DNA of 64,000 nucleotides from Paenibacillus methanolicus (GTDB lineage: Bacteria; Bacillota; Bacilli; Paenibacillales; Paenibacillaceae): positions 1-64,000 of the forward strand of contig NZ_VNHS01000005.1 in NCBI RefSeq assembly GCF_008124765.1, read 5' to 3'. Below are positions 7,218 to 15,130 of this stretch, in pieces (the stretch's first letter is position 1; every line of letters starts with the position of its first letter). Position numbers and translations under genes: made by a program. The notes under the pieces were generated by a model. The model saw nothing but the letters and a program-made list of their open reading frames with translations, did not search any database and was not told where the DNA came from.

Positions 7218-7266
7218 ATGGTATAGTATAATAATACGGTGAGGAATAGGGGGGAGACTAAGCCAT

Positions 7267-7542
7267 TTGTTAAAGAAAATCATTAAAAAAACAATTATAA
7301 TTTATGCAATTCTTGGATTTTTGATTGGTTTAGGCATGTTTGGTTATTCATTGTATGACGATAAATATGTATTCCATTTTGGAGAGAAACAATTAAATGG
7401 TGTAGTTGCAGGAGTAATAGCTGTTCCCTTTTTAACCATAATAATGGCTATTGTTGGATTTTTTCATTCTCTCATGTTCTGGTTCCCATTATCCTTCATC
7501 TACAAGAAATTGAGAAGAGGTAACGGCGGTTCGTTGAACTAA
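7267..7542 (+). CDS. Small membrane protein (91 aa, TTG start)
   Basis: TTG at 7267 follows GGGGGGAGACTAAGCCA. The protein has a basic N-terminus (MLKKIIKKT) and hydrophobic segments at about 10-30 and 45-75, so two or three membrane passes, and a basic C-terminal end (YKKLRRGN). No family is recognised. Its last codons and TAA stop (GGT TCG TTG AAC TAA) are read from the left arm of repeat site 10, so the repeat supplies the end of this gene. Confidence 0.65.
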   Translation: MLKKIIKKTIIIYAILGFLIGLGMFGYSLYDDKYVFHFGEKQLNGVVAGVIAVPFLTIIMAIVGFFHSLMFWFPLSFIYKKLRRGNGGSLN

Positions 7543-7632
7543 CGGGAGACGTTAGCGCAATAATCAGGGTGCAGATGGCCGCGCTGCAGCTGCTCCTATT
7601 TTTTGTTGAAGTAATGGGACAGGAAGTTCAAC
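7532..7632 (+). repeat. Array repeat site 10 (complete, attC-like pairing)
   Basis: The left core is GTTGAACTAACG-GGAG-ACGTTAGCGCAA. The hairpin has arms AGGGTGCAG/CTGCTCCT with an inner GCAG/CTGC. The right core is GTTGAAGTAATG-GGAC-AGGAAGTTCAAC. Outer arms GTTGAACT and AGTTCAAC are exact complements, and inner arms CGTTAG.GCAA and TTGAAGTAATG pair partly. This is the copy where the R''-L''-loop-L'-R' layout is clearest. Confidence 0.85.
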
Positions 7633-7660
7633 ATTCTGTCGCCATGTTGCGTTATATAAA

Positions 7661-7897
7661 ATGAATCCAAATTTAGTTAAAGGAGTGTTCGGAGTGAATC
7701 GTGAGGAGTTTATCATTTTTACTGCACTTTCAAATTATTTAAAAGAACTAGGAGTAAATCTGGCAGAGTTTTTAAGCAAGGAAGAGTTGAAAAAATATAC
7801 AGAAATCGGCGAAAGTTATTTAAACATCAATAATGAAGAATTTAGGGATGAGCTAAAAGACATTATCAAAGGAATGTCAAAACAGTTTTTAACATAG
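7661..7897 (+). CDS. Hypothetical protein (78 aa)
   Basis: This is a 78-residue acidic helical protein (EEFIIFTALSNYLKELGVNLAEFL, then SKEELKKYTEIGESYL). There is no signal peptide and no family is recognised. The ATG at 7661 lacks a good ribosome site. A GTG at 7694 preceded by AAAGGAGTGTTCGGA has a better one and would give a 67-residue protein starting at the conserved-looking NREEF. It lies between repeat sites 10 and 11 as a single-gene unit. Confidence 0.55.
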   Translation: MNPNLVKGVFGVNREEFIIFTALSNYLKELGVNLAEFLSKEELKKYTEIGESYLNINNEEFRDELKDIIKGMSKQFLT

Positions 7898-7955
7898 ATT
7901 GTGACCTTTCTCCGTGAGATCATTAAGACTTAGGTCAACTGTTCGGCAGTGTCAT

Positions 7956-8050
7956 TAAAATAACTGTGAGCGATAGCCCAATAACCAGGGAGCAGTTTGC
8001 CACGCGGCAGCTGCTCCCTCCTTTATTGAAGTAACGGGCAGATTACTTAA
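7956..8050 (+). repeat. Array repeat site 11 (complete)
   Basis: The left core is AAATAACTGTGAGCGATAGCCCAAT. The perfect stem GGGAGCAG/CTGCTCCC (7988-7995 and 8011-8018) has an inner CC/GG pair. The right core is TTGAAGTAACGGGCAGATTACTTAA (from 8024). The stem sequence differs from sites 2, 6 and 12, so the hairpin varies while the cores persist. Confidence 0.8.
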
Positions 8051-8058
8051 AAAATAGC

Positions 8059-8280
8059 GACAAGTACAAGTCTTACCAGGCTCTGGCTAAACAAGGATAT
8101 CGCATGAAGCCAAGCTGTTTAACCCTGTAGAAAACGAGGATCATCTCAAGTGGCTTCATACGGTCATCTCCAACGCTAAAGCCTTTATTGGTGGCACGTT
8201 TTACGGTCTTAACTCGAACAAGCGTATCTGGATGAATTCTGCTATCGGTTCAACCGACTATCTCAGTGTTGTGTTTTGTC
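8059..8280 (+). pseudogene. IS1595-type (ISXO2-like) transposase relic
   Basis: Two reading frames joined by a one-base slip near 8110 give DKYKSYQALAKQGYRMKP, then KLFNPVENEDHLKWLHTVI followed by SNAKAFIGGTFYGLNS. This is the C-terminal part of ISXO2-like transposases (W-LH-ISNAKAFI-GT-HGL). After about residue 60 the expected YLDEFxYRFNRR end has mutated. No start, catalytic core or terminal repeats are visible, so it is a dead fragment abutting repeat site 11. Confidence 0.8.
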
Positions 8281-8314
8281 AAAAACAATAACCTATCCTG
8301 ACTTAGTTGGATAA

Positions 8315-8665
8315 TCAAAATTCATTATTAAGAATTTGAAACTCTCCTTCAGCGAATGTTGTATCCGCATAACCGTCACCCCATTGACAAAGCGCTCTTA
8401 GAATCGGCTCAAGCGATTGCCCAAGCTCTGTAGTCGAATATTCGACCTTCGGAGGGACCTGATTGAACATTTTCCTGCTAACAAGTCCATCAGCTTCCAA
8501 TTCTCTTAGGGTTTGGATTAGCATTTTTTGAGTGATACCATGCACAAGTTGCTTTAATTCGCTCGTTCGTTTCGGACCTTTCATCAAATAGTATAGAACT
8601 AGTCCTTTCCATTTCCCCCCAATTACCTCCATGGTAACTTCAAGGTTACAATAATAAACTTTCAT
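8315..8665 (-). CDS. HxlR-family transcriptional regulator
   Basis: This 116-residue winged-helix regulator has Cys6 near the N-terminus (MKVYYCNLEVTMEVIGGKWKGLVLYYL), the redox/electrophile-sensing cysteine position of HxlR/HypR/QorR proteins. The recognition region is RTSELKQLVHGITQKMLIQTLRELEADGLVSR and the wing is VPPKVEYSTTELG. It is divergent from the SDR gene at 8845, its probable target. AGTTACTAT and GGTACTAT half-sites occur in the shared 180-bp promoter region. Confidence 0.92.
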   Translation of the reverse strand: MKVYYCNLEVTMEVIGGKWKGLVLYYLMKGPKRTSELKQLVHGITQKMLIQTLRELEADGLVSRKMFNQVPPKVEYSTTELGQSLEPILRALCQWGDGYADTTFAEGEFQILNNEF

Positions 8666-8844
8666 GTTGTATCTCCCTTCAATTACAATTATTACTTTTT
8701 AGTTACTATATAACAAAAAAGTGGGTACTATTATTATGGTTATTTTTATTAAATAATATCATTTATGAGATGTACTGAACAGTTGTTTGATGACAAAACG
8801 ACGGACAGACATACTTAAAGCACCTTTAAAAGGAGAGTCATAGC

Positions 8845-9591
8845 ATGGGAAAGTTTAATGGGAAAGTGGCAGTTGTTACAGGAGGCACTAGCGGTATCGG
8901 GCTTGTAACGGCACAGCAGTTTGCTAAAGAGGGGGCGCATGTTTATATCACGGGGCGCAGACAAAGTGAGCTTGATGCGGCTGTGAAGCTGATTGGAGAT
9001 AATGTAACTGGTATTCAAGGCGACGTTTCCAATCTGGCGGATTTGGACCGGCTGTATGAAGCAGTGAAGCAAGAGAAAGGTCATTTGGACATTCTTTTTG
9101 CTAATGCTGGAATAGGCTCATTTCTTCCGTTGGGTGAAATTACGGAGGAGCATTATTACAAAACCTTCGACGTTAATGTAAAAGGAACGATATTCACAGT
9201 TCAAAAGGCATTACCCTTGTTTCCGAACAATGTAGGTTCGATTATCCTGACTGGGTCTATGGCAGGTTCAATGGGAATGCCGGCATTCAGTATCTACAGC
9301 GCTACAAAAGCGGCAATCAGACAACTAATTCGCAACTGGATTCTTGATTTAAAGGGAACTCAAATTCGTGTTAATGTGGTTAGCCCTGGAAATATTATTA
9401 CACCAGCTCATAATGAATTATTTGGAGCTGAGCTCGATAATGCTATGGAGTATGCCAAGTCTACAACGCCGTTAGGTAGATTGGGGACATCTGAAGAAAT
9501 TGCAAAAGCAGTTATGTTCCTAGCTTCCAACGAAAGTAGTTATATCACAGGGACCGAATTGTTTGTGGATGGCGGAGCTGCACAAATTTAG
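8845..9591 (+). CDS. SDR-family oxidoreductase
   Basis: This 248-residue classical short-chain dehydrogenase/reductase has the cofactor motif TGGTSGIG (residues about 12-19), an ITGRR basic residue suggesting NADP, the NAG motif (ANAGIG), catalytic Ser in LTGSMAGS and Y-x3-K in YSATK, and a C-terminal [13 protein letters not shown]. The length is typical. The ATG follows AAAAGGAGAGTCATAGC. It pairs with the divergent HxlR regulator, a common redox/aldehyde-stress arrangement. Substrate unknown. Confidence 0.93.
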   Translation: MGKFNGKVAVVTGGTSGIGLVTAQQFAKEGAHVYITGRRQSELDAAVKLIGDNVTGIQGDVSNLADLDRLYEAVKQEKGHLDILFANAGIGSFLPLGEITEEHYYKTFDVNVKGTIFTVQKALPLFPNNVGSIILTGSMAGSMGMPAFSIYSATKAAIRQLIRNWILDLKGTQIRVNVVSPGNIITPAHNELFGAELDNAMEYAKSTTPLGRLGTSEEIAKAVMFLASNESSYITGTELFVDGGAAQI

Positions 9592-9710
9592 TTCGGAAGA
9601 TATACCACTATGATAAATAATGGTAAGCACGACTCCCAATTTTTGAGTTGGACTGACTGGCTTGCCTGCGCTTATTAGGTGTTGCGAGACAATCCAAGGC
9701 AGGAGTATGA

Positions 9711-9812
9711 GTGAACTAACTGGAGACGTTAGTAGAATAAAGACACCGCGGCAGCCGGCCACAAGATCGGCTGCCGTTCGTCGTTGAACTATCGGGCAGG
9801 ATAGTTCCAACG
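9711..9812 (+). repeat. Array repeat site 12 (complete, cleanest right core)
   Basis: The left core is GTGAACTAACT-GGAG-ACGTTAGTAGAAT. The stem GCGGCAGCCGGC/GATCGGCTGCCG is at 9748-9776. The right core GTTGAACTATC-GGGCAG-GATAGTTCCAAC (9783-9811) has near-perfect inverted arms around a 6-bp spacer. Confidence 0.88.
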
Positions 9813-9852
9813 CATAAGGGGTAAAATATGCTAAAAAATCCTTTGTGAATGG

Positions 9853-10401
9853 ATGAAAATAATGCTGGTGAAGAAACAAGTGCAAATCTTATTAGTGATA
9901 GTACTTTCCGTCTCGGTTGGAATCTGTATCTGGCAGGGATATCAATTGAGGGCAAAGGAAAAGAAGATTTCCCAATATACATCGCAAACCATGTTCACTG
10001 CAGTTACTCGCCTCAATGGAGTTGGAACTGCTATTGACTCAGTAAATAAAAACAAATGGGTGGGACAGGATTACCGATTATCCATGCTCAACTGGCAGAC
10101 CATGACATTAGAGAGCCTGCAAAGCACCCTTTCTGCTTTAAGCTCTGGTATTATTGAGATTCCAAATGAGCAAATACAAAGTATTTCGGACTTGTATTAC
10201 AAATACTCGGTGTGGCATGGCAAAGCGGTTGACATCCTTTATAAGCAAGGTCCACTTTCAACGGAGGAAAAGGAATATTTATTAAAAATGAGCAATGTCT
10301 TATCTGACATCAAATCATTTCTCCCGACAAATTGGAAAGATACCAACGCACCTATATCTTACTTAATGGAATTGGATAAAAAATTGGTTGAATTCGATTA
10401 G
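9853..10401 (+). CDS. Membrane-anchored hypothetical protein (182 aa)
   Basis: One N-terminal membrane anchor (residues about 10-28, VQILLVIVLSVSVGICIW) is followed by an extracytoplasmic helical domain (SQYTSQTMFTAVTRLNGVG...). No family is recognised. A possible earlier start at 9832 is not supported by a ribosome site, and TGGATGAAAATA gives only a weak one for the chosen ATG. It is enclosed by repeat sites 12 and 13, and AT-rich like the rest of the array. Confidence 0.65.
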   Translation: MKIMLVKKQVQILLVIVLSVSVGICIWQGYQLRAKEKKISQYTSQTMFTAVTRLNGVGTAIDSVNKNKWVGQDYRLSMLNWQTMTLESLQSTLSALSSGIIEIPNEQIQSISDLYYKYSVWHGKAVDILYKQGPLSTEEKEYLLKMSNVLSDIKSFLPTNWKDTNAPISYLMELDKKLVEFD

Positions 10402-10411
10402 CCATACCAGT

Positions 10412-10498
10412 AGTACTAACGGCGAACATTAGTTGAACTAAGACAGCGGCAGTCGAAGACTTTATTTTTCAAGTCTTGGTCGGCCGCTGTTTCATTTT
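10412..10498 (+). repeat. Array repeat site 13 (last copy, type-2 hairpin)
   Basis: The left core AGTACTAACG-GCGA-ACATTAGTTGAACTAA is followed by the stem ACAGCGGC...GGCCGCTGT with an inner AAGACTT/AAGTCTT stem. The following 60 bp (CAGTCTAATATTTATTTTTC) resemble the flank of site 4. No further copy is seen downstream, and the GC-rich region begins here. Confidence 0.82.
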
Positions 10499-10721
10499 TA
10501 TGTCAGTCTAATATTTATTTTTCGAAGTCTGGCGATTTTCAATCTCAGAAGCCCCGTTAAATCGCGTCTTTCAGTCTGCAGGGAAACGATGCAAATCAAG
10601 ATAACTGCGCGGTTAGTGGGGCGCGAATGTCAATTTTGCGAGAACCGGGCCCGTACTAATCGTCACATAGCCGGGCGCGGGCGAAATAAGTGTTGAGGTG
10701 GGCAAATCTACCTTCCGTACC

Positions 10722-10874
10722 TCAAGGCTCCTCCATCTCCGGCGCTTCCAGCACCGAGCTGCCCGGGACGTTGGTAATCGAGCGTTTGCCCTCCAAATTG
10801 ATTTCGATCTCCGCCATGATTTGTTCCAGGCTGACCGGTTCGTTCGTGTTCTCATGCTCGTTCGATGCTGTCAT
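10722..10874 (-). CDS. Small hypothetical protein (50 aa)
   Basis: ATG at 10874 (minus strand) has a good ribosome site, ATGGAGGTCTTGGA. The 50-residue product (MTASNEHENTNEPVSLEQIM...LEAPEMEEP) is acidic and polar, without membrane segments or a known family. It is divergent from the TetR gene at 11023. It could be a genuine small protein or the 5' part of a lost gene; the opposite-strand frame here is the artificial upstream extension of the TetR ORF. Confidence 0.5.
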   Translation of the reverse strand: MTASNEHENTNEPVSLEQIMAEIEINLEGKRSITNVPGSSVLEAPEMEEP

Positions 10875-11022
10875 TCCAAGACCTCCATGTTTTGGCATTT
10901 GCCTTAGCTTTTCATGCGGGAGGCGCGATCATGCATGCGCTGAATATGGCGCTACCCGGTTCGTCCTTCGGGTGGTACAATCAGACCAAAACGCGGCGCA
11001 TGCGCCGGTGGGGGAAGCGAGC

Positions 11023-11904
11023 ATGAGCAGTCGCAAGCAAACGCTGCAGGAATCCGCCCTGTCGCTGTTTATCGAACAAGGGTACGCGGGCACGACGATC
11101 CAGATGATTTTGGACCGGTCCGGCGTATCGAAGGGGACTTTCTATAAATTTTTCGCCTCGAAGGAAGAGTGCTTCCTGGCCATCCTCGAGCAGCGGCTGC
11201 AAGAGGACCTGCATATCCGCAAGTCGCTCGAGGGGAACGTCTACGCCTCGGACTTCGAGCTCTTGGTGGACCAGATCGCCGTTCCGATGGCTTCGCCGGA
11301 CAAGGAGCGGACATGGAGCCTATTCTGGGCCGGCTTCTATTCAGGCGAAGTCCAGGCGGCTGATCTGGGGCGGGTCCAGTTGAATTGGCTGGCCGATCGT
11401 CTCGTCAGCCTGTACGGGGAAGAGATTCGGCCTTTCGCGTACGAGGGAGCGGTGTTGTTCTACGGCATGCTGCACCAGATGGCGAACACGTGGCGGAATT
11501 TCGACCGGCCCGATCCCGATTGGAAGACGGCGGTTCCGAAGGTTCTCCGGCATATCGGGCTCGTGCTGAACGCGATGCGGGAGCGGGGGGAGCACGTATT
11601 CGACCTGCCGACGTTGTCGCGGATGAGCCAGGGCGAATATCCGAGACGACCGGATAAGGAGGCGCTGAGCGAGGAGCTTCGCGCGTTCAACCGGTCCGTC
11701 CAGCGTTCGAAGGAGCCGGTGAAAGCGAAAGAGTTGACCAAGGGACTGCTGGCGGCGATGGAAGCGGAGGCGCTCAACGCCTCGCTGCTGGAGGCGGTGC
11801 TGCATGCTTTCGAACGGAGCTTCGCGGCGGATGAGCTAAGCCGGGAGGCCGGGCGAATCGCGCAGGGCTGCTGGTGGTATTTGGAGCAATTCAAACACGA
11901 ATAG
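11023..11904 (+). CDS. TetR/AcrR-family regulator
   Basis: This 293-residue regulator starts at ATG 11023, preceded by GGTGGGGGAAGCGAGC; the longer open frame upstream has no ribosome site or homology. The N-terminal helix-turn-helix is LQESALSLFIEQGYAGTTIQMILDRSGVSKGTFYKFFASKEE in pieces (residues 6-48). The C-terminal domain is unusually long and helical. It lies 330 bp upstream of a cytochrome P450 gene on the same strand and probably represses it. Similar TetR-P450 pairs occur in bacilli (for example BscR with a P450). Confidence 0.92.
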   Translation: MSSRKQTLQESALSLFIEQGYAGTTIQMILDRSGVSKGTFYKFFASKEECFLAILEQRLQEDLHIRKSLEGNVYASDFELLVDQIAVPMASPDKERTWSLFWAGFYSGEVQAADLGRVQLNWLADRLVSLYGEEIRPFAYEGAVLFYGMLHQMANTWRNFDRPDPDWKTAVPKVLRHIGLVLNAMRERGEHVFDLPTLSRMSQGEYPRRPDKEALSEELRAFNRSVQRSKEPVKAKELTKGLLAAMEAEALNASLLEAVLHAFERSFAADELSREAGRIAQGCWWYLEQFKHE

Positions 11905-11926
11905 CGCGGAATCGACATTTCGCGAG

Positions 11927-11956
11927 AACGGCCGGCCCCGATGCCGGCTGTTTTTG
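11927..11956 (+). terminator. Terminator after TetR
   Basis: GCCGGC/GCCGGC hairpin with loop CCCGAT, followed by TGTTTTTG. Confidence 0.65.
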
Positions 11957-12076
11957 TTCGCATACAAGGATGAATAAGTTTCGCGCTTATCCAACATTTT
12001 GTATGTCTTCGGAATGAAACGCGATTCGCCGTACCGAGACGGCGGAATCCGTATTACCTGGGTTCAACCGCAAAAT

Positions 12077-12094
12077 GAACTAATCGTCTAGTTC
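12077..12094. promoter_or_regulatory. Candidate operator upstream of P450
   Basis: GAACTA-N6-TAGTTC is a perfect inverted repeat 140 bp before the P450 start codon, flanked by AT-rich promoter-like DNA. It is a plausible TetR-family site. The assignment to the neighbouring regulator is inferred. Confidence 0.4.
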
Positions 12095-12232
12095 GATTGC
12101 CTAATTAATCAGCGTAATCAGATTGGTTGTTTCGTTGGATTACCCGCAAATATACGACTCGTATAAAATGGGAATTGTTGGGGTGATGATGAGGCGTTAC
12201 GGTGCTGCAATCGAGATTATGATGGAGGTGGA

Positions 12233-13465
12233 ATGATGTACAACAAAGTCATAGCGGTTCAAGACATTCCGGCGTTCCGCTCGAGATCCGAGGAGTTCTT
12301 CCCGCTCGAGTGGTACAAGCGGATGCTTCACGATCATCCGGTCTATTACCATGAAGCGACGGACACGTGGAACGTGTTCCGGTACGAGGACGTCAAGCAA
12401 GTGCTCAGCAATCATCAACTCTTCTCCAGCGAGGGCGAACGTTCGGCGATCGCGGTCGGCGCGAAGAACAAGGAAGGCGGCATTCCGGACAAAATCAACC
12501 TGACGCTCAAGGACCCGCCGGAATCGACCCGTCGGCGCTCGCTCATCTCCGCGGCGTTCACGCCGCGCGCGCTGGACAACTGGGAGCCCCGCATTCGCCA
12601 AATCGCGAACAAGCTGGTCGAAGACATGAAGCCGGACGGGCCGATCGATCTCGTGCAGACCTTGTCCGCGCCGCTGCCGTCCATGGTCATGGCCGACTTG
12701 TTCGGCGTGCCAACTGACGACAGCGTGCTGTTCAAGAACTGGGTCGATATTTTGTTCCAGCCCCTCGAGAAGGGCAGCGAGCAAGAGACGGAGCTGCGCA
12801 AAATGTCCGCGGCAAAGCAATATTACGAGTACTTGTATCCGATCGTCGTCCGGAAGCGCACCGATCCCGCGGATGACATCATCTCCGATCTGCTGAAGGT
12901 CGATATCGAAGGCGAACGGTTCAGTGACGACGAGGTCGTGCGGACGACGATGCTGCTGCTCGGCGCCGGCGTCGAGACGACCAGCCATATGATGGCCAGT
13001 CTTTTCTACTCGCTGCTGCACGACGATCCGCAGCTGTTCGGACAAATGCGCGAAGATCCGGGGCTCGTCCCGCAGACAGTCGAGGAGATGCTCCGCTACC
13101 GGTTCCATATTTCCAAACGGGACCGCACGGTCAAGCAGGACACCGACGCGCTGGGCGTGGAGATGAAGAAGGGCGACGTTGTCATCGCGTGGATGAGCGC
13201 GGGCAACATGGATGAGCAGATGTTCGCCAATCCGTTCACGCTGGACATCCACCGGGGCAACAGCAAGAAGCACTTGACGTTCGGCAACGGGCCTCACTTC
13301 TGCCTGGGAGGTCCGCTCGCACGGCTGGAGCTTAACATCGCGCTCACGGCGTTCCTGCAGCGCTTCAGCCGAATCGAGCCGGTGGCGTTCGATCTCGAGA
13401 AGAGTCTCGTGATGTCGGCGCCGGGCCAATCGCTTACGCGTCTGCCGATGAGGGCCGTGCAGTAG
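12233..13465 (+). CDS. Cytochrome P450 (bacterial class I type)
   Basis: This 410-residue soluble P450 has the I-helix oxygen-binding motif AGVETTSH, the K-helix E-x-x-R (EEMLR) and the heme loop FGNGPHFCLGG with axial Cys357. The size and LKDPPESTRRRSLISAAFTPRAL region (in parts) place it near CYP107/CYP109-like enzymes of bacilli, which hydroxylate fatty acids, steroids or terpenoids. No ferredoxin or reductase gene is adjacent, so it must borrow redox partners. ATGGAGGTGGA precedes the ATG. The TetR gene upstream is the likely regulator. Confidence 0.95.
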   Translation: MMYNKVIAVQDIPAFRSRSEEFFPLEWYKRMLHDHPVYYHEATDTWNVFRYEDVKQVLSNHQLFSSEGERSAIAVGAKNKEGGIPDKINLTLKDPPESTRRRSLISAAFTPRALDNWEPRIRQIANKLVEDMKPDGPIDLVQTLSAPLPSMVMADLFGVPTDDSVLFKNWVDILFQPLEKGSEQETELRKMSAAKQYYEYLYPIVVRKRTDPADDIISDLLKVDIEGERFSDDEVVRTTMLLLGAGVETTSHMMASLFYSLLHDDPQLFGQMREDPGLVPQTVEEMLRYRFHISKRDRTVKQDTDALGVEMKKGDVVIAWMSAGNMDEQMFANPFTLDIHRGNSKKHLTFGNGPHFCLGGPLARLELNIALTAFLQRFSRIEPVAFDLEKSLVMSAPGQSLTRLPMRAVQ

Positions 13466-13490
13466 ACGAGATGAGATAACGGAACTCCGA

Positions 13491-13520
13491 AACTGTCGAG
13501 CAGCGGCTCGGCAGTTTTTT
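13491..13520 (+). terminator. Terminator after P450
   Basis: AACTGTCGAGC-AGCG-GCTCGGCAGTTTTTT is a strong stem with a U run. Confidence 0.85.
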
Positions 13521-13646
13521 GCGCGTGTTAATCGTATTCCCGCATATCGCTGAGATCTAGACTTTCAGCATGAATGGCGCTTTCGGCGTAGAGCCGCGTG
13601 CGGGGACGGTCAGCTCGGCGCCGGTCTGAACTCGGGCGATTCGCTC

Positions 13647-14018
13647 GTGCCGATCCGCGTCTCGCGTCCGATCGAGATTCAGGTCGATGGCCGAGCGGTC
13701 GAGGTCGCCGCATCCGCGCTGTCGGTGAACGGAACTACGCTGGTGCCGATTCGCGTCGCGGAGGCGCTGGGCGCCCAGGTAAGCTGGCAGTCCGAGACGC
13801 ATACGGTAAAGCTTATAAAAGACGGCCGTACGATCCTGTTGGATGCGGAACAAGGAACGGCGACGATCGACGGCGCGAAAGTACCGCTTCCGGCCAAGCC
13901 GCTGGTGGCGGCGGAGAGCGTGCTCATTCCGCTCCGCTTCGTCAGCGAGGCTTTCGGCGCGAAGGTGGACTGGAACGCGGAGACGTATACGGTGGAGATC
14001 GTGCTCGCAAGCCGTTAA
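13647..14018 (+). pseudogene. Orphan copper-amine-oxidase-like stalk domain (5' truncated)
   Basis: The frame encodes two 'copper amine oxidase N-terminal' repeat units, with the hallmark GTTLVPIRVAEALGAQVSW and VLIPLRFVSEAFGAKVDW segments. In Paenibacillaceae these units normally sit in secreted proteins behind a signal peptide. Here there is no signal peptide. The same frame is open upstream of GTG 13647 to about 13560 but loses similarity, and no ribosome site is visible. I read it as the surviving 3' part of a larger gene. Confidence 0.65.
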
Positions 14019-14194
14019 GCTCGCGGTGATCCGCGATGTTTGCGCCAAGGAAACCAACGCATGTTCACCGGTTGTCCGTACCAACTCATCAAAATCATTG
14101 AAGTATCGCATAGATTTCTATCGATAACGCCGTCAATGGGGGCCGTGCTATAGTGATCGCAAGTACACATCATCCCCATTCGGAGGTTATCCCT

Positions 14195-14632
14195 ATGACA
14201 ACGCAACAACTTCGTTCCCTCGTTCTCGAGACGCCGGCTGCATCGCCGACCGATATTCATCGGCACTACATGAACAAGCTTGCCCTGGAGACGGACGTCG
14301 CGGACGTTCATTACGACAGGCAGCACGGTCTCGATGCCTTCGTGCTCATCGACGTTCGCAGTGCGAAAGCTTACGAACAATGCCATATCCCGGGTGCGAT
14401 CAACCTCCCTTCCAGTCAGATCGGCGAAGAGATGACCGCGAACTTGGCCAAGGATCGGACGATCGTCGTCTATTGCTGGGGGCCGGCATGCAACGGCGCG
14501 ACCAAAGGAGCGGCCCGCTTGTCCGCGCTTGGGTTCCAAGTGAAGGAAATGCTGGGCGGCATCGAATACTGGCGGCGGGAAGGGAATGACGTGGCGGGTA
14601 CGCTCGGCCAATCGGCGAACTTGGTCGGCTGA
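14195..14632 (+). CDS. Rhodanese-like domain protein
   Basis: This 145-residue protein starts at ATG 14195 with CGGAGGTTATCCCT upstream. It is a single rhodanese domain: LIDVRSAKAYEQCHIPGAINLP (the DVR...HIPGA core), an active-site loop with Cys in VVYCWGPACNGATKGA, and the closing GFQVKEMLGGIEYWRREG. Such proteins carry persulfide sulfur between thiols. The loop is of the CWxxxCN type found in single-domain rhodaneses. An inverted TATCG/CGATA element (about 14104-14127) just upstream could be regulatory. Confidence 0.92.
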   Translation: MTTQQLRSLVLETPAASPTDIHRHYMNKLALETDVADVHYDRQHGLDAFVLIDVRSAKAYEQCHIPGAINLPSSQIGEEMTANLAKDRTIVVYCWGPACNGATKGAARLSALGFQVKEMLGGIEYWRREGNDVAGTLGQSANLVG

Positions 14633-14748
14633 GAAAGCGAAGTAGCCGGCTCCATGTTAGCCACGCCCTTGGCGGGAACGACGGAGGCTGCATCATGTTT
14701 CCCCTGCTGGGAAAACTAGGTGCGCACCGCGTGAAGGAGGATGAGCGA

Positions 14749-14931
14749 ATGGAGCAGGAGTCGGTTAAGCCGTTATCCGGTTATGCAGAACTTGAAGCAG
14801 CGGTAGAAGTGCGTGAAGCGGCAGAAGCCGAACAAGCCAATCTGGCGATGGAGCGCGAATTCCATGGCGAGTCGAAGCAGGAGCGTTTCCTGCGGGAGGC
14901 GGGCTACTCGCCGCCTTTCTCCCGGAATTGA
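14749..14931 (+). CDS. Small hypothetical protein (60 aa)
   Basis: ATG 14749 follows GAAGGAGGATGAGCGA and is preferred over an ATG at 14695 in the same frame, which has no ribosome site. The product is Glu/Ala-rich and helical (YAELEAAVEVREAAEAEQANLAMERE), with a C-terminal RFLREAGYSPPFSRN. No family is recognised. A terminator hairpin follows at 14941. Confidence 0.55.
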   Translation: MEQESVKPLSGYAELEAAVEVREAAEAEQANLAMEREFHGESKQERFLREAGYSPPFSRN

Positions 14932-14940
14932 TCGGCGGAG

Positions 14941-14968
14941 AGCCCGGCCATGGCGCCGGGTTTCTTCG
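14941..14968 (+). terminator. Terminator after the 60-aa gene
   Basis: AGCCCGGC-CATG-GCGCCGGGTTTCTT is a short GC-rich stem with a weak T run. Confidence 0.55.
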
Positions 14969-15130
14969 TGCATGGGGGCATTCCCTAGAATAATTTTCCA
15001 GGTAATAACCGCCATCTATAGGTCGCATAAAATTAATTGATAGCACTTTCAACGCATGGATGTTCTCTTCCACCCTCGCTCTCGTATATAATTAAGCCAC
15101 GTAAATAAATGAGGATTAAGGTGATCGCGC

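Noticed and set aside
166-10498. CRISPR array
   Set aside because: Repeats are about 100 bp, spaced by whole genes of variable length, with internal hairpins and no cas genes.
10690-11022. N-terminal extension of the TetR protein (404-residue frame)
   Set aside because: The extension has no similarity or ribosome site; GGTGGGGGAAG before ATG 11023 and the standard TetR N-terminus fix the start.
12197-13429. 410-codon minus-strand frame under the P450 gene
   Set aside because: Shadow frame, rich in Arg/His; the P450 heme and I-helix motifs prove the plus strand.
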